Shown here: in pieces, positions 14,488-22,479 of the stretch | Position numbering within the stretch: position 1 is the stretch's first letter | Layout of the letters: each line of letters begins with the position of its first letter | NCBI GenBank assembly: GCA_011043375.1 | Contig: DQYP01000202.1 | Location: forward strand, 1-26,884 | Direction of reading: 5' to 3' | Origin: Thermotogaceae bacterium | Lineage (GTDB): Bacteria > Thermotogota > Thermotogae > B21-G9 > HyVt-16 | Length of the DNA: 26,884 nt | Notes under the pieces: model-generated | Seen by the model: the letters and a program-made list of their open reading frames with translations, nothing else | Database searches by the model: none | Told to the model about the DNA's origin: nothing | Position numbers and translations under genes: made by a program

Positions 14488-15859
14488 CGTATCCGCCCCT
14501 TATTTTTTTGAAAATCAATTTCACAGTTGTCCCTTTTCCAAGTTCACTCTCGATTTCTAACTTTCCACCGTGTAATTCAACGATTTCTTTAACCAGTGCT
14601 AAACCTAAACCGCTACCTTCAACACCTGTGTTGGCTCTGTAAAATCTTTCAGTTATGTAAGGTAAATCATCTTTTGATATCCCGATTCCTGTGTCATTTA
14701 TCGAGATGATAGCCTTTCCTTCCTCTTCCAAAATACTGACTTTGACTGTACCTTTTTGAGTATATTTCAAAGAATTATCCAAAACGTTTCTAACAGCAAT
14801 AGTTAATTTTTCGCGATTACCGTTTATCCATATCTCTTTCATATTCATATCATCACACACGAGATCTATACCCTTTTCTCTGAATAAATTTCTCATACTT
14901 TCGCATGTTTCCTGAAGGATCACCTTTAAATTCACAGGTTCAAACTTCAGTTCTGTTGCAATCAATTCGGTGAGATTTCTCACCTTTGTCACAAGATCAG
15001 ACAATTTATCGATCTGTTTTATCAAGTTCTCGATTCTATCCTTATCTGGTGGTAAAATTCCATCATGAATCGCTTCAAGTTGGGATCTTATTATTGAGAT
15101 CGGTGTTCTAAGCTCATGTGACACCTCCGAAGATATCTTTTTTCTGACACGCTCTTGTTCCCTGAGTTTGGATTGCAATATCTTCAAAGCCTGTGAAAAC
15201 TCGGCAAGTTCTGCTGTGAAAACAGGGCCTAAAATTCCTGCGTTGTAGTTACCATTTCCGATTTCCCTTGTGAAATTCATCAAATTCTTCAGACTGTTGT
15301 TGAACTTCGAATAGAAAATATAAGACATGAAAATGGCTATAAAGACTGACAAAATGATGAGAAATGCTAAAATCAATGGAAAATCTTTTAAAACTATGTT
15401 CTCAAATTCCTCAAGGTTTTTGTATTTGAAAACTATTATCAATGTCTTGAAGTTACTGCTTGGAGATTTTATGGGCATGACATCCACATACAAGCCTTTT
15501 ATTTTCAAAATTTTTCTGGTGGTAAGATTGCTTAATTCATCGAGTTTATCACCAAGTATCTTGTATTCTGGAGAGTTTATATCTCCATATGCTAACTTTC
15601 CCTCTCTGTCGTAAATGAATATCCTAAAATCGTCTTTTAGGGGACTTCTTCTAAGCATCATTCTACTTCGAAGAAAAGGTTCCGGGTATTCTGATATTAT
15701 CTTTCCGATCAACATATTTTTCGAACGGGTTATTTCCAGAAAATGAGCTTCCAATGCTCTTTCACTAACAGATTTGACTACGAATATGGAAGTTATTGAT
15801 GTTATCAACAGGGGTATGAAAACGATCACCAATAACCTAACGAACATACTGTTTTTCAA
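14480..15859 (-). CDS. Membrane sensor histidine kinase
   Basis: Sensor kinase of 459 residues. Transmembrane helix 1 (about 5-29) and helix 2 (about 161-183) flank an extracytoplasmic domain of about 130 residues. Then come a HAMP domain (about 184-236), the phospho-accepting H248 in SSEVSHELRTPIS, N box RNVLDNSLKYT, G1 INDTGIGI, F box TERFYRA and G2 GSGLGLALV. The layout is that of OmpR-partner kinases. TTG 15859 overlaps the response-regulator stop by four bases and has GAGGTGAT just upstream; an ATG at residue 5 is an alternative. The extracytoplasmic domain has no signature I recognise, so the stimulus is unknown. Envelope or lipid stress would suit the downstream patatins but is only inference. 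Confidence 0.95.
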   Translation of the reverse strand: MKNSMFVRLLVIVFIPLLITSITSIFVVKSVSERALEAHFLEITRSKNMLIGKIISEYPEPFLRSRMMLRRSPLKDDFRIFIYDREGKLAYGDINSPEYKILGDKLDELSNLTTRKILKIKGLYVDVMPIKSPSSNFKTLIIVFKYKNLEEFENIVLKDFPLILAFLIILSVFIAIFMSYIFYSKFNNSLKNLMNFTREIGNGNYNAGILGPVFTAELAEFSQALKILQSKLREQERVRKKISSEVSHELRTPISIIRSQLEAIHDGILPPDKDRIENLIKQIDKLSDLVTKVRNLTELIATELKFEPVNLKVILQETCESMRNLFREKGIDLVCDDMNMKEIWINGNREKLTIAVRNVLDNSLKYTQKGTVKVSILEEEGKAIISINDTGIGISKDDLPYITERFYRANTGVEGSGLGLALVKEIVELHGGKLEIESELGKGTTVKLIFKKIRGGYDE

Positions 15860-16545
15860 TGTATCACCTCAAAACGGTACCCTTTTCCAAAATCCGTGTG
15901 AATGTATTTGTAAGGCTTCTCAGTATCACCTATTTTTTTTCTTATGTTCTTTATTGTTACATCCAACACTCGGGTCTTTATACTCGAATCGATACCCCAA
16001 ATTTCTTTCAAAAGTTCCCCTCTAGAATACGTTTTTCCTGGATTGCTTGCAAGGAAGGAGAGTAATTTAAATTCGGTTGGAGTTAAATTCACTCGATTTT
16101 TGTTTTTATAGACTGAACCGTCAGAGAAATCTATTTCTATGTTTCCAATCCTAAGTATGGAGGTTTTGGGGGCATCATCTTTCGACCTTCTTAAAACACT
16201 TTCTACCCTCGCAAGTAGGACTTTCATAGAAAATGGTTTGGTTATGTAATCATCCGCTCCAAGTTTCAACCCACTCACCACATCATCTTCATCTGTTTTT
16301 GCAGTTAACATTATAACTGGAACATTAGATCTTTGACGTATTCTTCTAATTATCTCTTCACCTTGAATATCCGGAAGCATGAGATCGAGAATTATCAAAT
16401 CGTATTCTCTGTTATCAAACAATTCCAAAGCACTTCTGCCATCGTTGGCAGCATCCACAAAGTATCCCGCATTTATCAGATACGCACTTATAACCTCCGT
16501 TAGAGGTATTTCATCATCCACCACCAATATTCGCGGCATACACAA
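15856..16545 (-). CDS. OmpR/PhoB-family response regulator
   Basis: Transcription regulator of 229 residues. The receiver domain has D10-D12 (VVDDE), phospho-acceptor D54 (IILDLMLPDI), T in VIMLTAK and K in ITKPFS. The winged-helix domain carries NLTPTEFKLLSFLA and a GKGYRF-type C-terminus (FGKGYRFEV), the OmpR/PhoB signature. The start TTG 16545 lies six bases after AAAGGAG; ATG 16539 is the alternative, at 12 bases. It is first in a four-gene minus-strand operon with its kinase and two patatin-like genes, so it probably controls this operon and perhaps membrane-lipid genes elsewhere. Confidence 0.95.
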   Translation of the reverse strand: MCMPRILVVDDEIPLTEVISAYLINAGYFVDAANDGRSALELFDNREYDLIILDLMLPDIQGEEIIRRIRQRSNVPVIMLTAKTDEDDVVSGLKLGADDYITKPFSMKVLLARVESVLRRSKDDAPKTSILRIGNIEIDFSDGSVYKNKNRVNLTPTEFKLLSFLASNPGKTYSRGELLKEIWGIDSSIKTRVLDVTIKNIRKKIGDTEKPYKYIHTDFGKGYRFEVIH

Positions 16546-16589
16546 AGAACACTCCTTTGAAATTCAAATTTGGTAAACTATTCACAGCG

Positions 16590-16618
16590 ATTATACCTTA
16601 TTCTTGAGAATTAAATAT
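16590..16618 (-). promoter_or_regulatory. Candidate promoter of the two-component/patatin operon
   Basis: On the minus strand a perfect TATAAT box (16595-16590) lies about 45 bases before the regulator start. The region 17 bases upstream (ATATTT) is a poor -35. It is the best promoter-like site ahead of the operon, and an activated promoter would explain the weak -35. Confidence 0.4.
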
Positions 16619-16639
16619 GTTATGATTAAGAAAATGAGT

Positions 16640-16793
16640 CTTTACATCTTTCGGACCTCTGAAAGACATATCAAGATGTAACAATTAGTGTTTTTTAGGG
16701 ATCTGAGCCCGAAGTGGTCCTTGGAAGTGGGATAAGCTCCCCCGAAGAAACACGAAACTTTCAAAGGGTTCAAACATTGGGATTTTGTTAAAG
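16640..16793 (+). ncRNA. Candidate structured RNA of unknown class
   Basis: A stretch with nested long-range pairing. Outer stem: 16653-16665 with 16758-16771, about 12 pairs. Inner stem: 16688-16700 with 16741-16753, 12 pairs and one mismatch. Further in, GAGC (16705-16708) pairs with GCTC (16736-16739). CTTTA (16640-16644) could also pair with TAAAG (16789-16793). Several pairs are G-U on the + strand and would be A-C mismatches on the other, which favours + strand transcription. An alternative hairpin (16645-16678) competes for the same bases. The shape, long rod with a one-sided bubble, is loosely 6S-RNA-like, but I see no diagnostic sequence, good promoter or terminator. It could equally be part of a mobile repeat. 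Confidence 0.3.
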
Positions 16794-16904
16794 CTGTTCG
16801 TGGTGGGATAGTGTTAACTAGTAGTGGTGATGATATTAGATAAATCAGAAATAGCAGATGGGTATTATTGAAGTCTTTGAAAAGTCTAAAAAGTATCAGT
16901 GATG

Positions 16905-16989
16905 GGGAATAAGATCCCTCACATTCGTTCGGGATGACATTTTTTGTTTTTGTCATTCCGAGGAACGATAGTGACGAGGAATCTTATCC
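16905..16989. repeat. Imperfect inverted repeat of dispersed-repeat type
   Basis: The left arm (16908-16938) and right arm (16952-16988) are imperfect inverted copies of a GTCATTCCGA...GAGGAATCTTATC-like sequence, separated by 13 T-rich bases. Short palindromic units of this kind are commonly scattered through bacterial intergenic regions and often yield spurious translations (VIPNECEGS). There is no coding capacity. Confidence 0.7.
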
Positions 16990-17016
16990 TAACAAGCAAT
17001 AAGTTTCTTTATATCA

Positions 17017-17114
17017 TACTCTTAGTTAACAGAATCAAGATGTTGTGGGGATGTCCCCTATTTAAAGAATAATGAGGTTTTTGATAAATTTCAATACTTT
17101 TAGTTAACAGAATC
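17017..17114. repeat. Pair of 20-base direct repeats upstream of the LptA-like gene
   Basis: TACTCTTAGTTAACAGAATC (17017-17036) recurs as TACTTTTAGTTAACAGAATC (17095-17114), 19 of 20 identical, with a 78-base period. The second copy is 26 bases before the next ATG. They may be tandem regulator sites or the trace of a small duplication. Confidence 0.7.
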
Positions 17115-17139
17115 TTGAAAAGCGAGGGGAGAATCTTAC

Positions 17140-17799
17140 ATGAAAACGACGAAATTCAAATGGTTTTTTGTGATTTCGATTATCCTCCTAACAAGTTTGA
17201 AAATGTTTCCACAGGAATCGGAGGAAACCATTAGAATAAAAACTCAAAAGTTCAGGGCGACGAAAGATAAAATAATTTTCCTATCAAAGACTGAGATCGA
17301 AAAGGGAGACACACGAATAATAGCGGATCACATGGAATTACAGCTTCACAATGGAGAAGAAAGATTCGTTAAAGTAACTGAAGGAGTGTACGTTGAATTA
17401 AAAGAAGGTACAGTAACATCTCAAGAGATGGATTACGATCTGAAAACCGAAAAAGGTGTTATGAGAAAAAATGTTAAGGCCGTCTTTCACCCAAAAGATA
17501 GTAAAGATACCGTACAAGTGAAGTGTGAAACATTGAATGTCAACCTAAAAGATAAAATCTTTTATGGAAAAACCGATGGTGGAAAGGTTACAATAAAAAA
17601 AGGAAACATGTTCATACAAGGTAAGAGTTTCAATTATGATTCTGATAAAGCTTTATTGACAGTTGAGGGTGATGTGTTTGTGGATGACAAGGATAAGAAC
17701 AGAAAAATGTGGGCTCAGAAGATCGTGATGGATATAAACGAGGACACCATAGACGCACAAGACGCCCAGTTAGAGATAGTGATAGAAACCAAAGAGTGA
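17140..17799 (+). CDS. LptA/OstA-like periplasmic protein
   Basis: A 219-residue exported protein: signal peptide about 1-24 (KWFFVISIILLTSLKMFPQ), then repeated short beta-strand units of the OstA/LptA kind. Examples are KIIFLSKTEIEKGDTRIIADHMEL, VTSQEMDYDLKTEKGVM, VKCETLNVNLKDKIFYG and MFIQGKSFNYDSDKALLTVEG, with the typical strand-turn-strand spacing. LptA-type proteins form a beta-jellyroll bridge carrying lipopolysaccharide or other lipids between membranes. There is no LptB, LptC or LptD gene adjacent. In Thermotogota such proteins probably serve the outer sheath rather than classical LPS export. The start ATG 17140 follows GGGGAGAA at 17126-17133. Family call moderate; substrate unknown. 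Confidence 0.8.
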   Translation: MKTTKFKWFFVISIILLTSLKMFPQESEETIRIKTQKFRATKDKIIFLSKTEIEKGDTRIIADHMELQLHNGEERFVKVTEGVYVELKEGTVTSQEMDYDLKTEKGVMRKNVKAVFHPKDSKDTVQVKCETLNVNLKDKIFYGKTDGGKVTIKKGNMFIQGKSFNYDSDKALLTVEGDVFVDDKDKNRKMWAQKIVMDINEDTIDAQDAQLEIVIETKE

Positions 17800-17909
17800 A
17801 TCATCAGAGTGAATTCTAACTTGTTTTTCTTTGGATTCACACGTTTTCATAGCCTCTTTAAGATCTTGAATTTTTCCATAAAACAATCCCATGTTTATTG
17901 AGTGCTCCG

Positions 17910-17938
17910 TTGAACGGATTTATACACAATGCTATAAT
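17910..17938 (+). promoter_or_regulatory. Sigma70-type promoter for the peptide ABC transporter
   Basis: TTGAAC (17910-17915) and TATAAT (17933-17938) are separated by exactly 17 bases, the best promoter match in the window. Transcription would start near 17945, giving a leader of about 75 bases before the binding-protein ATG. A second TATAAT (17965-17970) lacks a convincing -35. Confidence 0.75.
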
Positions 17939-17941
17939 AAT

Positions 17942-17957
17942 GCTGTTGAGCAATAGC
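17942..17957 (+). promoter_or_regulatory. Palindrome at the predicted transcription start (possible operator)
   Basis: GCTGTTGAGCAATAGC is a nearly perfect 7-2-7 inverted repeat (one G-T position) directly after the -10 box, over the predicted start site. That is where a repressor would block initiation. No local regulator gene is paired with it, so the binder is unknown. Confidence 0.35.
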
Positions 17958-18020
17958 AATACAGTATAATGAACGGCCAATTGAAATCTTTAAAACTTTA
18001 TTTGCCAAGGAGGGGTTTTC

Positions 18021-19562
18021 ATGAGAAGGTTTTTTATTATTGTTATGACTTTAATCGCCTTAACTATTTTCATTTTTGGCGCTGGGAAACCTCAATATGG
18101 TGGAACATTGATTATTGCACTTGATAGTGATCCAAATGGAGGTTTCGATCCTCGACTTTCCACTAGTGCTGCAGAGGCAAGGGTAATGCAGCTGGTCTTC
18201 GGTGGAGGTCTTTTCATCAGAGAGAAAGACATGAGTTTGCGCCCATTCGTCGCGGAAAGTTATGAAATGCCTGATAACAAGACCTTCGTATTTCATTTGA
18301 AAAAGGGAATAAAGTTCCACAACGGCATGGAATTGACAGCTGAAGATGTTGCCTATACCTATAATTCAATCCTCGATCCAAAATTAAAATCACCTAAAAA
18401 GAGTGGTTTAAGTAATTTAGAAAAAGTAGAAGTTGTTGACAAATACACGGTTAAATTCGTTCTTAAGAAACCTGATGCTTGGTTTGCACAGTGGAATTTA
18501 ACAATGGGAATAGTTCCAAAGGCTGTGGCTGAAAAAGACCCCAATTTTGCTTTCAATCCAGTTGGATATGGTCCATTTAAATTTGTGCGTTACGAACCAG
18601 GGAATCAGGTTGTTTTAGAAGCAAATGAAGATTACTTTGAAGGTAGACCGTATCTTGATAAAGTTGTATTGAGAATAATCCCAGATCCCACAACCAGATT
18701 CGCCGAAATAAAAGCAGGAACCGTCGATCTTGTTCAAAATGGTATATCTGATGAGGATCTACCATTACTTGAAAAAGATAAAAATCTTGTAGTAGTAAAA
18801 GAACCAGGCGTTATTATAAGATACATAGCGTTTAACTTTAAAAATCCTTATCTTTCCAACAAGCTGGTTAGACAAGCTATTGCATACGCTTTGGATGTTA
18901 AAACAATAATTTCTGAAGTATTCAAAGGAAATGCTCAATGGGCAAACAGTGTTTTAGCACCTATGATAAAAGACTACAATCCAGCCGCCAGATGGTATCA
19001 TTACGATCCAGAGCTTTCAAAATGGCTGTTGGATCTTGCCGGATATCCTGATCCAGACGGAGATGGACCTAAAAAAAGGTTCACCGTTACTTATAAATGT
19101 ACAACTGATCCAACCTCATACATGATGGCTCAAATAGTTCAACAATATCTGGCGGATGTTGGAATAGATGTAAAAATCGAACAATATGAATGGGCCACGT
19201 TCTATGCACAAGCTAAAAAAGGTGAATTTGATATGTACTCTCTCCAATGGGTTGGTATAGATAGTCCCGCGATATACAGGTACATATTCCATTCAAATAG
19301 TGTTCCTCCTAACGGTGCTAACAGAGGTTTTTATATAAATCCCGAAATTGATAAGCTAATTGAAGAAGGGGAAGTTACCATGGATCCGGATAAAAGAAAA
19401 GAAATATACGCTAAACTACAAGAGATTGTTGGAGACGATGCTCCATATGTACATATTTGCTGGTTCCTGAATCATGTTGTTATGAGCAAAAAAGTTCATG
19501 GATTTGTACTGTATCCTGCAGGAGATTTCGCTTCTATAGCTAAAGTATGGAAAGAGAAATGA
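18021..19562 (+). CDS. Peptide ABC transporter substrate-binding protein (family 5, DppA/OppA type)
   Basis: Extracytoplasmic solute-binding protein of 513 residues. The signal peptide is about 1-20, without a lipobox cysteine, so it should be soluble in the periplasm rather than a lipoprotein. Family-5 signatures are GGTLIIALDSDPNGGFDPR near the N-terminus, LKKGIKFHNGMELTAEDVAYTYNS (the family motif), and the central PVGYGPFKFVRYEPG and VRQAIAYALD blocks. It delivers a peptide, or possibly an oligosaccharide as several Thermotoga family members do, to the permeases downstream. AGGAGG precedes the ATG closely. A terminator follows, which would keep this gene more highly expressed than the membrane genes. 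Confidence 0.94.
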   Translation: MRRFFIIVMTLIALTIFIFGAGKPQYGGTLIIALDSDPNGGFDPRLSTSAAEARVMQLVFGGGLFIREKDMSLRPFVAESYEMPDNKTFVFHLKKGIKFHNGMELTAEDVAYTYNSILDPKLKSPKKSGLSNLEKVEVVDKYTVKFVLKKPDAWFAQWNLTMGIVPKAVAEKDPNFAFNPVGYGPFKFVRYEPGNQVVLEANEDYFEGRPYLDKVVLRIIPDPTTRFAEIKAGTVDLVQNGISDEDLPLLEKDKNLVVVKEPGVIIRYIAFNFKNPYLSNKLVRQAIAYALDVKTIISEVFKGNAQWANSVLAPMIKDYNPAARWYHYDPELSKWLLDLAGYPDPDGDGPKKRFTVTYKCTTDPTSYMMAQIVQQYLADVGIDVKIEQYEWATFYAQAKKGEFDMYSLQWVGIDSPAIYRYIFHSNSVPPNGANRGFYINPEIDKLIEEGEVTMDPDKRKEIYAKLQEIVGDDAPYVHICWFLNHVVMSKKVHGFVLYPAGDFASIAKVWKEK

Positions 19563-19586
19563 TTTTAATGTAAAAACGATATCAAG

Positions 19587-19613
19587 AAGGGAGCCCATTC
19601 TGGGCTCCTTTTT
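19587..19613 (+). terminator. Intrinsic terminator/attenuator after the binding-protein gene
   Basis: GGAGCCCA (19590-19597) pairs with TGGGCTCC (19601-19608) around a TTC loop. Three further A/G-T pairs extend the stem, which runs into five T. As no promoter is visible before the permease at 19644, partial readthrough is likely: an excess of binding protein over permease is the usual outcome. Confidence 0.85.
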
Positions 19614-19643
19614 ACGAGTAATGGAAAGGTAGGGAAAGTTTCA

Positions 19644-20564
19644 ATGATTAGATACATAATCAACAGATTGCTTTTGACCATACCAGTTGTAATAGCTGTC
19701 TCTGTACTTGTCTTTCTTTTTATTCACCTGATTCCTGGAGATCCCGTTGAAATGATGTTAGGTGAAACTGCCACTATTGCAAACGTCGAAGAAATACGTC
19801 ATATGCTTGGATTGGATAAACCTTTGGGAATTCAATTTTTAGATTTCATGAAAAATTTGCTTAAAGGTGATCTGGGAAAATCTATAGTTAGTAGAAGACC
19901 AGTAATGCAAATAGTTTTGGAACGTTATCCTGCCACTATAAAACTCACAGTGGCGAGTGCAATTGTAGCTTTGATCATTTCCATACCTCTTGGTACTTTA
20001 GCTGCTGTGAAACATTATTCATGGATAGACAACCTTTCGATGATCTTTGCTCTGCTGGGAGTATCCATGCCAAACTTTTGGTTGGGACCCCTTCTAATAA
20101 TATTATTTTCCCTAACTCTGGGATGGCTTCCTCCATCAGGTTATGGAGGTTTCAAGTATATCATATTGCCCGCAATAACTCTTGGAACAGCAATGTCGGC
20201 AAGTTTAACGAGACTCGTAAGATCCAGTATGTTGGAAGTTCTGGATCAAGAATATATAAAAACGGCAAGGGCTAAAGGTTTGAGAGAAAGATTGGTTATA
20301 TATAGACACGCACTGAGAAATGCTCTAATACCAGTAATAACTGTCTTTGGAATGCAAATAGGTTCGTTATTGAGCGGAGCGTTGATAACCGAAACTATCT
20401 TTTCATGGCCAGGTGTTGGAAGATTATTTATTGAATCTATTTTCAGAAGAGATTTTCCATTAGTTCAGGGGTGTGTGTTAATAATCGCTTTAACGTATGT
20501 TTTCGTGAACTTCATTGTTGATATAACTTATGGTTTCATAAATCCAAAGATAAGATATGAATGA
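19644..20564 (+). CDS. Peptide ABC transporter permease (DppB type)
   Basis: Inner-membrane permease of 306 residues with about six hydrophobic segments. The N-terminus MIRYIINRLLLTIPVVIAVS followed by FIHLIPGDP is the hallmark of DppB/OppB proteins. The cytoplasmic EAA loop reads EYIKTARAKGLRERLVIYRHALRNALIP (about residues 196-223) and contacts the ATPases. It starts 31 bases beyond the attenuator. Its stop lies inside the open frame of the next permease, and together they form the translocation channel. Confidence 0.95.
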   Translation: MIRYIINRLLLTIPVVIAVSVLVFLFIHLIPGDPVEMMLGETATIANVEEIRHMLGLDKPLGIQFLDFMKNLLKGDLGKSIVSRRPVMQIVLERYPATIKLTVASAIVALIISIPLGTLAAVKHYSWIDNLSMIFALLGVSMPNFWLGPLLIILFSLTLGWLPPSGYGGFKYIILPAITLGTAMSASLTRLVRSSMLEVLDQEYIKTARAKGLRERLVIYRHALRNALIPVITVFGMQIGSLLSGALITETIFSWPGVGRLFIESIFRRDFPLVQGCVLIIALTYVFVNFIVDITYGFINPKIRYE

Positions 20565-20583
20565 ATCCGATGGAGGGATTGAA

Positions 20584-21450
20584 TTGCAACTTTTTTTTAC
20601 TAAAAAAAAGACGAATTTCTCGGATGTATGGTATAGATTCAGAAGGAATAAATTGGCTGTTATTGGATTGATAGTTATAACGCTTTTCATACTTGTGGCA
20701 ATTTTTGCAAATTATCTAATGCCCTACGATCCTTATAAAATAGACATAAGAAATAGACTGAAGGGGCCTTCAAAAGAACATTGGTTGGGAACAGACGATC
20801 TTGGAAGAGATGTCTTGAGTAGATTAATCCTTGGCACAAGAGTTTCATTGAGAGTTGGTCTTATAGTTGTAGGAATATCAGCGACTGTAGGTACCATAAT
20901 CGGTTTACTCTCAGGTTACGCTGGAGGATGGGTGGATAATCTCGTGATGAGGATAGTTGATATACTGTTAGCTTTTCCTGGAATATTGCTTGCTCTTGCT
21001 ATAGTTGCAATACTTGGTCCAGGCATAGATCATGTCATATTGGCTCTCACCCTAACTGGTTGGGTTGGATATGCGAGGGTTGTGAGAGGAGAGGTTTTAA
21101 CAATCAAGGAAGAGGAATATATCACAGCGGCGAAATCTTCCGGAATTAAAAAATCAGTTATTTTATTTAAATATATACTTCCGAACGCCTTATCACCTAT
21201 TATAGTTCTTGCAACCTTCGGAATAGCTGGTGCCATAATAGCGGAGTCAAGTCTGAGTTTTCTCGGATTGGGTGTTAAACCGCCGGAACCCAGCTGGGGC
21301 AGTTTATTGAATGTTGGCAGGAGATATATAATGGTGGCTCCTTATCTTTCAATATTCCCAGGGATCTTTATAATGGTAGTGGTGATGGCTTTGAATTTTA
21401 TTGGAGATGGTCTAAGAGATGCATTGGATCCAAGACTTAGAAATAAATAG
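20584..21450 (+). CDS. Peptide ABC transporter permease (DppC type)
   Basis: Second permease, 288 residues from TTG 20584, preferred over ATG 20557 because GGAGGG (20572-20577) sits six bases before it and the upstream codons look non-conserved. It has the short basic N-terminus WYRFRRNKLAVIGL, the HWLGTDDLGRDVLSRLI motif typical of DppC/OppC, and the EAA loop YITAAKSSGIKKSVILFKYILPNALSP. The C-terminus ends NFIGDGLRDALDPRLR, as usual for this family. It pairs with the DppB-type protein to form the channel. Confidence 0.94.
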   Translation: MQLFFTKKKTNFSDVWYRFRRNKLAVIGLIVITLFILVAIFANYLMPYDPYKIDIRNRLKGPSKEHWLGTDDLGRDVLSRLILGTRVSLRVGLIVVGISATVGTIIGLLSGYAGGWVDNLVMRIVDILLAFPGILLALAIVAILGPGIDHVILALTLTGWVGYARVVRGEVLTIKEEEYITAAKSSGIKKSVILFKYILPNALSPIIVLATFGIAGAIIAESSLSFLGLGVKPPEPSWGSLLNVGRRYIMVAPYLSIFPGIFIMVVVMALNFIGDGLRDALDPRLRNK

Positions 21451-21468
21451 TTTGGTGGGTGATGAATT

Positions 21469-22479
21469 TTGGCATTATTGGAAGTTAAAAATTTAAGAGT
21501 TTACTTCCATACAAGAGAAGGAACTGTAAAAGCTGTAGATGATGTATCTTTTACCCTTGAGAAAAATGAAACCCTGTGTTTAGTTGGAGAATCTGGCTGT
21601 GGAAAAAGTGTAACTGCTTTATCAATAATTGGCTTGATTTCAAATCCCGGAAAGATCGAAAGTGGCCAAATCTTGTTCGAGGGTGTTGATCTTGTAAAAT
21701 TGAAAAAATCAGAGTTAAGAAAGTTTAGAGGCACAGAAATAAGCATGATATTCCAAGAACCAATGACATCATTGAACCCTTCCTTAAAGGTGGGATTTCA
21801 AATTGTCGAATTGCTTTTAGAACATTTTAATGTGAGCAAAACCGAGGCAAAGAATTTAGCTGTGGAATTTTTGAAGAAAGTTAAAATACCCGATGCAGTT
21901 GGTACATATGATAAGTATCCACATCAATTAAGCGGTGGAATGCGTCAAAGGGTGATGATAGCAATGGCTTTAATATCAAAGCCAAGCTTATTAATAGCAG
22001 ATGAACCCACGACTGCCTTGGATGTAACAATACAACTGCAGATACTGGAATTAATTAGAGATCTTAAAAATTCTCTTGGTACGTCTGTAATACTCATAAC
22101 CCATGACATGGGAGTTGTTGCAAACTTAGCCGACAAGGTTGCAGTTATGTACGCAGGGAAAATAGTTGAAAGTGGAGAGGTGTTTGAGGTATTCGAAAAT
22201 CCATTGCATCCATATACCGTTGGCCTACTCGGATCCATACCAAAGCTCGATACACCCAAAAATAGTAGGCTGATTTCAATCCCTGGAAATGTTCCAAGAC
22301 TTATCAATCCTCCAAAAGGATGTAGATTCCATGAAAGATGCAGTAGGAAGTTGGAAATATGCGAAATTGCTGAACCACCGGAAATGACAATAGGAAATTC
22401 AAACCATAGAATTGCATGTTGGTTGTATTCCGATGAATTTCAGGGGGCGGTTGACACTGATGAAAGATACGGTTCTTGA
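21469..22479 (+). CDS. Peptide ABC transporter ATP-binding protein (DppD type)
   Basis: ATPase of 336 residues. Walker A is GESGCGKS (about 38-45), Q loop MIFQEPMTSLNP, signature LSGGMRQRV, Walker B LLIADEPTTALD, and the switch histidine in ITHDMG. The C-terminal cysteine-containing extension (GCRFHERCSRKLEIC) is the oligopeptide-transporter domain, which in some members holds an iron-sulfur cluster. The TTG start at 21469 is preceded by GGTGGGTGAT at 21455-21464. It should heterodimerise with the next gene's product. Confidence 0.95.
   Translation: MALLEVKNLRVYFHTREGTVKAVDDVSFTLEKNETLCLVGESGCGKSVTALSIIGLISNPGKIESGQILFEGVDLVKLKKSELRKFRGTEISMIFQEPMTSLNPSLKVGFQIVELLLEHFNVSKTEAKNLAVEFLKKVKIPDAVGTYDKYPHQLSGGMRQRVMIAMALISKPSLLIADEPTTALDVTIQLQILELIRDLKNSLGTSVILITHDMGVVANLADKVAVMYAGKIVESGEVFEVFENPLHPYTVGLLGSIPKLDTPKNSRLISIPGNVPRLINPPKGCRFHERCSRKLEICEIAEPPEMTIGNSNHRIACWLYSDEFQGAVDTDERYGS

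Larger units (their letters stand above)
16546..17139. other. 594-base gene-free intergenic region
   Basis: Divergent intergenic space between the minus-strand regulator gene and the LptA-like gene. It contains, in order, a candidate minus-strand promoter, a candidate structured RNA, the inverted repeat and the direct repeats listed separately. A minus-strand reading frame of 104 codons (16642-16956) runs across the repeat and has no protein-like features. I see no other gene. Confidence 0.8.

Noticed and set aside
16653..16771. 4.5S/SRP RNA suggested by GGTCCTTGGAAG
   Set aside because: The conserved SRP tetraloop and AGCAGCC segment are missing, so the similarity is superficial.
16642..16956. 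Minus-strand frame of 104 codons in the intergenic region
   Set aside because: It translates the inverted repeat (VIPNECEGS is a known spurious product of such repeats) and the structured-RNA region; no domain.
17820..17860. GTGAAT...ATTCAC inverted repeat after the LptA-like gene as a terminator
   Set aside because: Six-pair stem with a loop of about 20 bases and no trailing T-tract.
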